Below, in pieces: positions 1 through 5,430 of a DNA stretch of 7,539 bases. The position numbers and the translations under genes were made by a program. The DNA is from Caldifarciminota bacterium (lineage in GTDB: Bacteria > Hydrothermota > Hydrothermia > S141-80), in the NCBI GenBank assembly GCA_015490255.1, contig WFYF01000181.1:1-7539 (forward strand). The letters run 5' to 3'. How positions within the stretch are numbered: position 1 is the stretch's first letter; each line of letters starts with the position of its first letter. The notes under the pieces were generated by a model. The model saw only the letters and a program-made list of their open reading frames with translations, did no database searches and had not been told where the DNA came from.

Positions 1-18
1 ATCCTGGTCTATCTTGAC

Positions 19-47
19 TTGAAAAGGCGATCAACAGGGTCTATACT
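19..47 (+). promoter_or_regulatory. sigma70-like promoter of the toxin-antitoxin-chaperone operon
   Basis: TTGAAA at 19-24 (4-5 of 6 consensus positions for a -35 box) is followed after exactly 17 bases by TATACT at 42-47, a good -10 box. The expected transcription start is near 53-56, only a few bases before the ATG at 61. The toxin mRNA would therefore be leaderless or nearly so, which agrees with the absence of a Shine-Dalgarno sequence before that ATG. The promoter call is inferred from consensus and spacing alone. The organism's own promoter consensus may differ, as Bacteroidota proper use TTTG/TANNTTTG elements. Confidence 0.5.
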
Positions 48-66
48 TGACATAGATGTCATGGAT
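43..66. promoter_or_regulatory. dyad operator overlapping the -10 box and start codon
   Basis: TGACAT-AG-ATGTCA at 48-61 is a perfect 6-bp inverted repeat with a 2-bp centre. Further symmetric matches outside it (43/66, 44/65, 46/63) make an imperfect dyad of about 24 bp. It covers the end of the -10 box, the predicted transcription start and the first codon of the toxin frame. That is where an XRE-type antitoxin would bind to repress its own operon. Binding by the product of 456-896 is inferred. Confidence 0.5.
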
Positions 67-474
67 CTTGCCAAGCATAATGATGGATATCGGCTTTGTT
101 TCCTCAATGAGCGACGATTTGAGAAGTGCTTGCGGCAGATTGCCCGTGCACAGGGCGGGCAGGAGCTTGTGGAGGACATCATGTATCTCCTTGAATTCAT
201 CACGGCATGGGATCGGGAAATCATTTCAGGGCTTGAAAGGTAGCGGGTTTTGCAAAGAATTCAATGTCCCAAGAGAGAAAGACTTTTTGAGGTCCGTTTG
301 ATGGGAAGCAAAAATGTCCGGGTGTTTTTCTGTGTGGCCCACCGTACGATCTGTGTGCTGGACTGTGTGGACCACAAGGACAAACGTCAACTCCCATCAA
401 AAAAGTATCGCGACCTTTGCAAGAAGTGCAGGGCACATGAACGGAGGGAATTTTCATGCTGCGGAAACTCCTGA
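61..474 (+). pseudogene. RelE/HigB-like mRNA-interferase toxin, interrupted by an in-frame TAG
   Basis: The frame from ATG 61 runs 137 codons to TGA 472-474, broken once by TAG at codon 61 (241-243). Both halves are in the same frame. The first half has a strand-helix-helix pattern (YRLCFLNERRFEKCLRQI, then a helix ending in YLLEF). The second half carries the RelE/HigB/Gp49 core: LFEVRL (75-80), the strand NVRVFFCV (85-92), a further strand, then DHKDKRQLPSKKY (104-116) and a basic C-terminal helix. RelE-family toxins are usually about 90-125 residues and cut mRNA on the ribosome. The start at 61 fits the promoter at 19-47. The frame is also open upstream to the window edge, so a TTG at 19 or an earlier start cannot be excluded. 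The toxin overlaps the antitoxin by 19 bp. It could be dead through the stop, rescued by readthrough or by reinitiation at TTG 250, or the stop could be a sequencing error. The family call rests mainly on the second half and on the neighbours. Confidence 0.65.
443..448 (+). promoter_or_regulatory. ribosome binding site of the antitoxin
   Basis: GGAGGG at 443-448 lies 7 bases before ATG 456, inside the end of the toxin frame. It fixes the antitoxin start and would let the antitoxin be translated independently of the broken toxin. Confidence 0.7.
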
Positions 475-896
475 AGGATTCCGTATCCCGGAAGGCCCAT
501 TTTTTCAAGTTTGCCCTGAACCTTGGTCTGGACAGGGCAAGGCGGCTGGCCGGGGTACCCATTCGGGAGGTGGCCCGCCGAATGGGTGTGGATGAGGCGA
601 TGATTTCCCGATTTCCCCGGATTGAAGCCAACCACACCATCCTCAGTGTTGCCAAATATCTGGAGGCCATCGGTGCGGATTATGAGTTCATCATCCGGGT
701 GAAAGGAAAGGAAATCCGGGTCCGCCCCGAAGCGAAAGGCGGGCTGGTGGTTCGTGATGCGGAGCCGATGGAATATGTCAGATCGTCACGTCCTCCCCGG
801 ATTCGTTTTGAAATGAAAAAATCTACCGGTGCGCTGCCTCCGTCTGGGGAGCACAGGGGAGAAAGGTATGGCCATTCCGTTCCATATTCCGCCTGA
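456..896 (+). CDS. XRE-family HigA-like antitoxin with C-terminal chaperone-addiction-like tail
   Basis: This is a 146-residue protein. Residues about 21-75 form an XRE/HigA helix-turn-helix: IREVARRMGVDEAMISR (36-52) matches the two-helix pattern (ELA..LGV....IS). It is followed by IEANHTILSVAKYLEAIGA, which matches the usual 'NPTL..L...A.ALG' helices, and by a closing strand pair (YEFIIRV, KEIRVRP). Such antitoxins neutralise the RelE/HigB toxin and repress the operon. A tail of about 50 residues (95-146) follows, ending in a Tyr-containing stretch (ERYGHSVPYSA). In TAC systems such a tail is the ChAD segment, which makes the antitoxin unstable unless the SecB-like chaperone binds it. Here the next gene is SecB-like, so the same role is inferred. 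The gene overlaps the toxin by 19 bp and the chaperone by 29 bp, so the last nine tail codons also encode the chaperone's start. The residues SRFPRIEA at the end of the HTH are slightly unusual. The family call is firm and the ChAD role is inferred. Confidence 0.82.
   Translation: MLRKLLKDSVSRKAHFFKFALNLGLDRARRLAGVPIREVARRMGVDEAMISRFPRIEANHTILSVAKYLEAIGADYEFIIRVKGKEIRVRPEAKGGLVVRDAEPMEYVRSSRPPRIRFEMKKSTGALPPSGEHRGERYGHSVPYSA
855..861 (+). promoter_or_regulatory. ribosome binding site of the SecB-like chaperone
   Basis: AGGGGAG at 855-861 stands 6 bases before ATG 868 and decides the start over the in-frame GTG at 829, which has no good site. It lies within the antitoxin coding sequence, consistent with coupled translation. 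Confidence 0.6.
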
Positions 897-1350
897 AGAA
901 GGAAAGCCTCTCCCTTCGCCGGAGGAGTGGGAGGCCTTTCTCCGAGGGCTGGAGCTGGTAGACGTATTCCTGACCAGGGTCCGAGCTTCCCGGGCGAAGA
1001 TGTGGAAGGGACCGCCATATCGTGTCCACGAACCGGCACGGAAACCGGTTTTTCACCTTGTGGACGAGCATGTCTTTGTCCTGGAAGAGACCTTTTCTCT
1101 ACGGGTTTCTGCCCGAGGGGTTCGCAGGCTGTTTTCCCTGACGCTTGAGGCCGGTGTGGTTTATCGCACGGCCGCCCCGGTGGAGGAGAAGTTTTTCTAT
1201 CACATTTTTCTTTTCGTGCACACACCGGTGATCTGGCCCTATTTTCGGCGATGGGTACGGGACCTTTCAGTGGAGTTTGGCTTTCGGGAACACCCGATCC
1301 ACCTTCCGCTGATTTATATCCCGCAGATCTCAAGCCGGCAAAAGGACTGA
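868..1350 (+). CDS. SecB-like chaperone of a toxin-antitoxin-chaperone system
   Basis: This is a 160-residue protein, close to E. coli SecB (155) and a little shorter than M. tuberculosis Rv1957 (181). It has no signal peptide or membrane segment and should be cytosolic. The SecB fold order is visible: a first strand LELVDVFLTRVRAS (28-41), a strand VFVLEETFSLRVSA (69-82), a strand LFSLTLEAGVVYRT (88-101), and a spacer PVEEKFFYHIFLFV. The segment PVIWPYFRRWVRDLS (120-134) parallels E. coli SecB's PNILFPYARECITSM. HLPLIYIP near the end parallels the C-terminal LNLAPVNF region. SecB holds unfolded proteins for export; SecB-like members in TAC operons instead, or in addition, bind and protect the antitoxin's C-terminal tail. 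The 29-bp overlap with an HTH antitoxin preceded by a RelE-like frame supports the TAC role. It may also serve general export, which the sequence cannot decide. Start chosen from AGGGGAG at 855-861. Confidence 0.8.
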   Translation: MAIPFHIPPEEGKPLPSPEEWEAFLRGLELVDVFLTRVRASRAKMWKGPPYRVHEPARKPVFHLVDEHVFVLEETFSLRVSARGVRRLFSLTLEAGVVYRTAAPVEEKFFYHIFLFVHTPVIWPYFRRWVRDLSVEFGFREHPIHLPLIYIPQISSRQKD

Positions 1351-1533
1351 AAAACGCTTGCTGTTCGCTGCCCTGGCATACCCGCTTTGTGGGAAAAGGC
1401 GCTTTCGTCCCCCCGCCTGTTAGTAACTCTCGGAGATACCTCCGCCGGTGCACCGTCTTCACAGGGTGAGAAAAAGGAACTATGCTGGGCGATCCCCCGG
1501 GGATAAAGCTCAGCCTGAACGGGGACCCGACCC
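1351..1533. other. convergent intergenic region
   Basis: These 183 bases lie between the stop of the SecB-like gene (plus) and the stop of the secreted-protein gene (minus). No convincing gene is seen. The region holds a small hairpin CGGAG-ATAC-CTCCG at 1431-1444, immediately followed by the perfect palindrome CGGTGCACCG at 1446-1455. A larger hairpin at 1484-1514 is listed separately. No hairpin followed by a T run was found for the plus-strand operon. Confidence 0.6.
1484..1514 (-). terminator. imperfect 12-bp hairpin, possible terminator of the minus-strand operon
   Basis: GCTGGGC (1484-1490) pairs with GCTCAGC (1508-1514) through 7 bp including one G-U. Inside it ATCCC (1492-1496) pairs with GGGAT (1500-1504) around a 3-base loop. 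Read on the minus strand, the hairpin begins about 20 bases after the stop of the last gene and is followed by ATAGTTCCTTTTT. The T run therefore starts several bases later than in a textbook intrinsic terminator. On the plus strand no T run follows. Confidence 0.4.
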
Positions 1534-3372
1534 CTATTTCACCACCATCAACCTGCCCCGGGCCATTGCACCGGTGGTGAGATCCTCCACCACCCAGATA
1601 TACAGTCCCGGCGCGGCTTCCAGACCGTGCTCGGTGAGCAGGTTCCAGGTGGCCCGGGAGGAGAAGGGGTCGTCGTGCTCATAGCGCCACACCCGCTCTC
1701 CCGAAAGGGTGAAGAGCTGGATGCGCGCCCGGGGCGGCAGGTTGTCAAACACCACCACCCGGTCAAACACCGTGCTGCCGTCAAACAGGGAAGAAAACCG
1801 GTAGGGGTTGGGATACACCCGGATGTTCAGACTCCTGCGCGAACGGGGCGCCGGGGAGATCACCACCGTGGTGGCGTTCTGGAGCCTTGAACTCTCCAGA
1901 CTCTCAAGCCCCAGATCCGGGTTGCCCCGGTCAAAGGACGTGACCGCATAGGTATAGGTGAATCCGTCCTTCACCCCCTCGTCCACAAAACGATACCACC
2001 CCGCAAATTCCCCGCTTCCCACCTTCACCGGGAGGCCCGTGTTGAAGCCAAAGTCGTCCACCACATCAAAGGTGGCCAGGAGCACCCATCCGGAGTCCTC
2101 AGCGCTGGCCTCTCCCCGCCGTCGCCAGATCCGGTATCCCTCAAAGTCCTTTTCCCCCGTGTTGGGGTCCACGGCCTCCTCCGGAGAAGGATCAAAGAAA
2201 AGCTCCGCCCGGTTCCGGTCGGTGCGCACCACGAGATGGGGGGAAGGCGGGGGGGCTGGCAGCACATATCGGGAAAGGAAAGCCCGCCGGGCCCATTCCG
2301 CATTGGCGAACAGGTTTTCTTCCGGATAGACCACACCTTCGGTGCCCCCCACAAAGGCAAACACCACATGGAGGGTTTCCCCCACGCCCACAAAATCAAA
2401 AGGTCCCACCTTCAGGAAGGCTACCGGATCCGGATAGGGGTTGTTCTGAAGATAGGCGTCGTCCACGTTGGGGAAAATCGTGTCCTGGAAGGTCATGTAG
2501 TTGTCCCACCACCAGGCATCCGGGAGATAGGTGGTCCGGCCGGTCTCCCAGGGCCACCAGATGAACACCACATCAAAGGAGTCCGCGGGAATATACCGAT
2601 CGCCCGAAATCACCCCCAGAAACTGGACCCCGCCGAATCCCGTGGCCAGAACGTCCGTCCCGTCATTGCGCTCATAGGCCAGCTTCAGGGTGTCGTTATA
2701 GAACACCCGCTTGTGCTGGAAGAAGGGCGTGCGGGCGAAATCGTCACCCCAGAAGTCCCGGTTTCCAGACACGAGTTCCGCATACATCCCCACATACACC
2801 TCCCGCCAGGCGCCCACCGTTCCCAGGTTCACGATGGACACGTCCACGATCACGATGTCGTCAATATAGGAATAACTCCACGCGTAGGTTTTCATCTCCA
2901 CATAAGCGCCCAGGGGGCGGTGCTCCGGGGGCGGACCGGTGGGCCAGACAAAGTCGTTGAACCGGATGACGAAATCCTGTTCCGAAACCGCGTTCGCAGG
3001 GTCATAATAGGATGAAGTGGGCAGGATGGAGCGTTCGGCAATGGTGTCCATGGCCGAGAACTCAAACCCCTGACCGCCGGGGGTGAAGGAGGGGCTGTTG
3101 TATACGGTGGTGGTGATCCGGATGGAATCCGTGTCGTTCACCTTGGTGGCAATCCACAGACCCGCCTTGTCCAGCCGCTCGGTGTTGCTGCCCCGGGGAT
3201 ATTCCCAGGAAACGCTGCCCGGCACGTCAAAACTCGTGCCTAACATACCGAAGTTGGACACGGTGAAGAGGCTGTTCCCGATGTTCACCGTGCGATAGGT
3301 GATGGTCTGGGCCCCCAGGGCCGGAACGACCGCAAAAATCCCTGCCACAGCCCGGAAAATCATGCGTTTCAT
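1534..3372 (-). CDS. secreted FN3-containing protein with T9SS-like C-terminal sorting domain
   Basis: This is a 612-residue protein from ATG 3372, which has GGAG 8 bases upstream; the GTG at 3381 would use a site that is too close. Residues 1-22 (MKRMIFRAVAGIFAVVPALGA) are a Sec signal peptide cleaved near ALGA-Q. Residues about 25-370 are beta-rich, rich in Trp, Tyr and Asp, and of a family I do not recognise. A proline linker (LPAPPPSP, about 371-378) leads to an FN3-like region (about 380-500), with an FEGYRIWRRRGE strand and FTYTYAVTSFDRG near its end. The last ~95 residues carry the motif VYPNPYR, then RVVVFDNLPPRARIQLFTLSGERV, then APGLYIWVVED and a final basic GRLMVVK. This matches the FlgD-like / T9SS type A C-terminal domain pattern. 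Such domains guide cargo through type IX secretion to the cell surface in FCB bacteria. The gene begins with an ATGA overlap with the short ATPase-like frame and is last in its operon. Surface location is inferred and the function is unknown. Confidence 0.8.
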   Translation of the reverse strand: MKRMIFRAVAGIFAVVPALGAQTITYRTVNIGNSLFTVSNFGMLGTSFDVPGSVSWEYPRGSNTERLDKAGLWIATKVNDTDSIRITTTVYNSPSFTPGGQGFEFSAMDTIAERSILPTSSYYDPANAVSEQDFVIRFNDFVWPTGPPPEHRPLGAYVEMKTYAWSYSYIDDIVIVDVSIVNLGTVGAWREVYVGMYAELVSGNRDFWGDDFARTPFFQHKRVFYNDTLKLAYERNDGTDVLATGFGGVQFLGVISGDRYIPADSFDVVFIWWPWETGRTTYLPDAWWWDNYMTFQDTIFPNVDDAYLQNNPYPDPVAFLKVGPFDFVGVGETLHVVFAFVGGTEGVVYPEENLFANAEWARRAFLSRYVLPAPPPSPHLVVRTDRNRAELFFDPSPEEAVDPNTGEKDFEGYRIWRRRGEASAEDSGWVLLATFDVVDDFGFNTGLPVKVGSGEFAGWYRFVDEGVKDGFTYTYAVTSFDRGNPDLGLESLESSRLQNATTVVISPAPRSRRSLNIRVYPNPYRFSSLFDGSTVFDRVVVFDNLPPRARIQLFTLSGERVWRYEHDDPFSSRATWNLLTEHGLEAAPGLYIWVVEDLTTGAMARGRLMVVK

Positions 3373-3536
3373 GCGAACCACTCCGTCAGGGTTTGGGTGC
3401 GCTTTTGACAGGAAAATCCCTCAAGAACATTGGTTTTCCCGCTGGCATTGGGGCCGATGACCACCTGAAAGGGCCGCAGGCGAACGCTCGCGCGGCGCAG
3501 GCTCTTGTAACCCCGGGCCTCAAACAACGCAATCAT
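3369..3536 (-). pseudogene. N-terminal remnant of an AAA/SMC-like ATPase (Walker A only)
   Basis: This is a 55-codon frame. Residues 1-41 read as the start of an AAA/RecF/SMC-like ATPase of the OLD/COG4637 kind: MIALFEARGYKSLRRASVRL, then PFQVVIGPNASGKTNVLEGF. The Walker A motif is GPNASGKT at 28-35. Complete members run to several hundred residues with Walker B, signature and D-loop motifs. Here the frame turns after VLEGF into SCQKRTQTLTEWFA and stops, so an enzyme cannot be made. Its ATG overlaps the lipoprotein's TGA by 4 bp, and its own TGA overlaps the next gene's ATG by 4 bp, so both edges look like natural gene junctions. The simplest reading is an in-frame internal deletion of a longer gene. 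A disrupted assembly, or a short frame kept for translational coupling, are alternatives. Confidence 0.65.
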
Positions 3537-4486
3537 GGTTCCTCATACCCCGGATCGTAATCGGGAAACTCGGGGATCTGCGGCGTTTCATACCGTTCCA
3601 GCCGTCCGGCAAACCCGGCCCAGATCTTCTTGCCGTCCGCAGACATGGTGACACTCACAGGTGCGAGGCTGTCCGGCGAAGCAAAGGCCTGGAGAAACCG
3701 GCCGTCCAGGGCCGAGAAGATCTGGAGCCTCCGGTTGCCGAAGTCCGCCACCACCACCCGACTGAACAGATCCCCGCTCACATCCCGGGGGAGGAAAAGC
3801 CGTCCGGGATCGCTGCCGCCTTCCCCCAGCGAATCCCCCACATGGCCCAGCAGAGCCGGCGGAAGGGACACGGTAACCTGGTTGGCCCAGTGTTTTTCCG
3901 AAGACACCACCCACAGGGCGTTCTGATAGTCCAGGAACAGGCCCGCCGGTCCCCGGGCGTTCAGAAAACCTTCCCCGGGAGCCAGAAAGGTGTCTTTGCG
4001 AATCCCCGTGGAGTCAAAAACATACCGGAACACCATGTCCAGCGCGGAATCGGCCACAAAGATGGCCTCGTCTGTCGCTTCCACCCCCCGGGGCGCCACC
4101 CATTCCGGATCCACCAGCACCGTTTCCGGCATGGGACTTCCGTCCGAAGGATAGGCCCACACGGCCTTTGCCGCTTCGTCCACCACAAAAACTTTGCCGT
4201 CGCTCCGCCGCTGGGTCAGCGCTGTCCCCCGCTGGATGCCACCGAAGATCGCTCCGGTGAAGGAACCGTCAAACCGGAGTTTATACAGTGTATCGGGGGT
4301 GAGGACGAAAAGCCCGTCCCCGAAGGTCAGATCCACCAGGGTTTCTCCGGGGAAGTCCACCGCCTGCACCCGGACGAAAGACGAATCGGTGAGCACCTGC
4401 CCTTCGCCCCGGGGAGGAAGGGGCATCTTGGTCCCGCACGCGGCAAAGAGCAAAAACACAGAAAGAGCAGCAAGCCCTTCTCTCAC
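3533..4486 (-). CDS. beta-propeller-like (NHL-type) lipoprotein
   Basis: This is a 317-residue protein starting at GTG 4486, which overlaps the PorV-like gene's TGA by 4 bp and has a strong GGAGGTG site 5 bases upstream. The open frame continues upstream to 4672 but there reads antisense to nothing recognisable and lies in the PorV-like gene in another frame. MREGLAALSVFLLFAAC forms a lipoprotein signal with lipobox FAAC and the lipidated Cys at residue 17. The rest shows repeated short strand units typical of NHL/6-bladed propellers: GDGLFVLTPDTLYKLRFDGS, DGKVFVVDEAAKAVWAYPSD, DEAIFVADSALDMVFRYVFD, SRVVVADFGNRRLQIFSALD and DGKKIWAGFAGRLERYE. Propellers of this kind usually bind partners or ligands rather than catalyse. 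Its place between a PorV-like porin and a secreted CTD protein suggests an outer-membrane-anchored partner in the same assembly. Its ligand is unknown. Confidence 0.75.
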   Translation of the reverse strand: MREGLAALSVFLLFAACGTKMPLPPRGEGQVLTDSSFVRVQAVDFPGETLVDLTFGDGLFVLTPDTLYKLRFDGSFTGAIFGGIQRGTALTQRRSDGKVFVVDEAAKAVWAYPSDGSPMPETVLVDPEWVAPRGVEATDEAIFVADSALDMVFRYVFDSTGIRKDTFLAPGEGFLNARGPAGLFLDYQNALWVVSSEKHWANQVTVSLPPALLGHVGDSLGEGGSDPGRLFLPRDVSGDLFSRVVVADFGNRRLQIFSALDGRFLQAFASPDSLAPVSVTMSADGKKIWAGFAGRLERYETPQIPEFPDYDPGYEEP

Positions 4487-5430
4487 GGATTCACCTCCAG
4501 ACCCAGCCGGTGCACACCGCCGAGCAGACCCATATCCGTGAAGGCATAGTCCAGCCGGAAGGCCTTCGGGGTGAGGGAGAAGCCCGCGGCCCATCCCGTG
4601 AGACCGCTTCCCACCGGCCGGTTGTTCAGGGGAAGTCCCGCCCGAACCGTCAGATAGGGATGGAGATCCCACTCCCCACCCAGACGGAAAACCTCTGCGT
4701 TGTCCACGGCTTTTTCCACCTGAAAGGAGAGAAGGACCCCTTCAACCGGCCGACCGGCCACCCCGGCCCGGAAGGTAACCGGAAGGGGAAACCGGCCTCC
4801 TCCGCGCACCCCAACATCCGGACCGATGTGGAAAATGCCCATGCCGATCCGGATGTCCCGGAACCCCACCCAGTAGTAAGACGCCAGGTCCAGCGCCAGT
4901 CCCCGGATCTCGTCCCGATCCAGCACTTCCTGGAGGAACTTGGTCGTAATGGACACGGCATAACGGCTGGAGAGCTTCCGGACATAAAACAGTCCCAAGG
5001 CCACGTCCCGGAAGGACACGCTTTCTCCCGTGCCATCCGGGTGATATTCATCGGTCCCCTCAAAATCCGGAAGGGTAAGGGCCCCGGCCATCACCCCCAC
5101 CCGGTCATAGGGGGAAAGGGGGATGGAGAAAGCGGCATAACTCAGGGTGAAATCCTGCAAATACCGGGCCACCATCGTCCCGAACTGAAGTCCCTCCACA
5201 AAGGCCAGGGAGGCGGGGTTGTGAAAAGCGCCCGGTGCGTCCTGTCCCAGCGCCACATAAGCGCCCCCCAGCCCGGCAGAACGGGCCCCGACATCAATCT
5301 TCAGAAAGGAAAACACCGTGGTGCCCACCTTGATGTTTCCCAGGTTTTCAAGAAGCTGCGCTCCGCCCGGCCAGGGAAGGGCCAGCCCGGCCACCAGCAG
5401 AAGGTCAAAACCGGATGGACGCTTCCACAT
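4483..5430 (-). CDS. PorV/PorQ-like outer-membrane beta-barrel protein
   Basis: This is a 315-residue protein. Residues 1-24 (MWKRPSGFDLLLVAGLALPWPGGA) form a signal peptide. The family hallmark follows directly: FLKIDVGARSAGLGGAYVAL, then GQDAPGAFHNPASLAF (about 42-78). This matches the PorV/PorQ/UPF0164 pattern of 'GAR..GMGGA..A...D....WNPA.LA'. The remainder alternates amphipathic strands, ending in LDYAFTDMGLLGGVHRLGLEVNP, as expected of a FadL-like outer-membrane barrel. PorV shuttles T9SS cargo from the translocon to the attachment complex by binding its C-terminal domain; other family members have unknown jobs. The neighbouring secreted protein has such a domain, so a matched pair is plausible. 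A GGGAG site stands 8 bases before ATG 5430. The gene overlaps the end of the TonB receptor gene by 26 bp. Family confidence is high; function within T9SS is inferred. Confidence 0.85.
   Translation of the reverse strand: MWKRPSGFDLLLVAGLALPWPGGAQLLENLGNIKVGTTVFSFLKIDVGARSAGLGGAYVALGQDAPGAFHNPASLAFVEGLQFGTMVARYLQDFTLSYAAFSIPLSPYDRVGVMAGALTLPDFEGTDEYHPDGTGESVSFRDVALGLFYVRKLSSRYAVSITTKFLQEVLDRDEIRGLALDLASYYWVGFRDIRIGMGIFHIGPDVGVRGGGRFPLPVTFRAGVAGRPVEGVLLSFQVEKAVDNAEVFRLGGEWDLHPYLTVRAGLPLNNRPVGSGLTGWAAGFSLTPKAFRLDYAFTDMGLLGGVHRLGLEVNP
4492..4498 (-). promoter_or_regulatory. ribosome binding site deciding the lipoprotein start
   Basis: On the minus strand GGAGGTG is followed by AATCC and then GTG. 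This near-perfect site inside the last codons of the PorV-like gene selects GTG 4486, which also places the lipobox at the right distance from the N-terminus. Confidence 0.7.

Noticed and set aside
14..47. TTGACT at 14-19 as the -35 box
   Set aside because: Its spacing to TATACT at 42-47 is 22 bases, too long; TTGAAA at 19-24 gives 17.
56..301. ATG 56 frame as the first gene
   Set aside because: It lacks any toxin-like pattern and is a shadow of the frame from 61, which carries the family motifs.
829..867. GTG at 829 as an earlier start of the SecB-like gene
   Set aside because: It has no good ribosome binding site and would add 13 residues without SecB-like character; ATG 868 has AGGGGAG 6 bases upstream.
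1431..1455. Hairpin CGGAG-ATAC-CTCCG plus palindrome CGGTGCACCG as a terminator of the plus operon
   Set aside because: No T run follows on either strand, and the stems are only 5 bp each.
680..1462. Minus-strand open frame across the antitoxin tail and chaperone gene
   Set aside because: Composition is Pro/Arg/Ser-rich without a recognisable domain, and it is antisense to two well-supported overlapping genes with ribosome binding sites.
3373..3381. GTG at 3381 as start of the secreted protein
   Set aside because: The only purine-rich site (GGAG) directly abuts it. The same site is well spaced for ATG 3372, which also gives a standard signal peptide and an ATGA overlap.
4487..4672. Upstream extension of the lipoprotein frame
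   Set aside because: It lies inside the PorV-like gene, reads as Gly/Pro/Ser-rich noise and would bury the lipobox. GTG 4486 has a strong GGAGGTG site.
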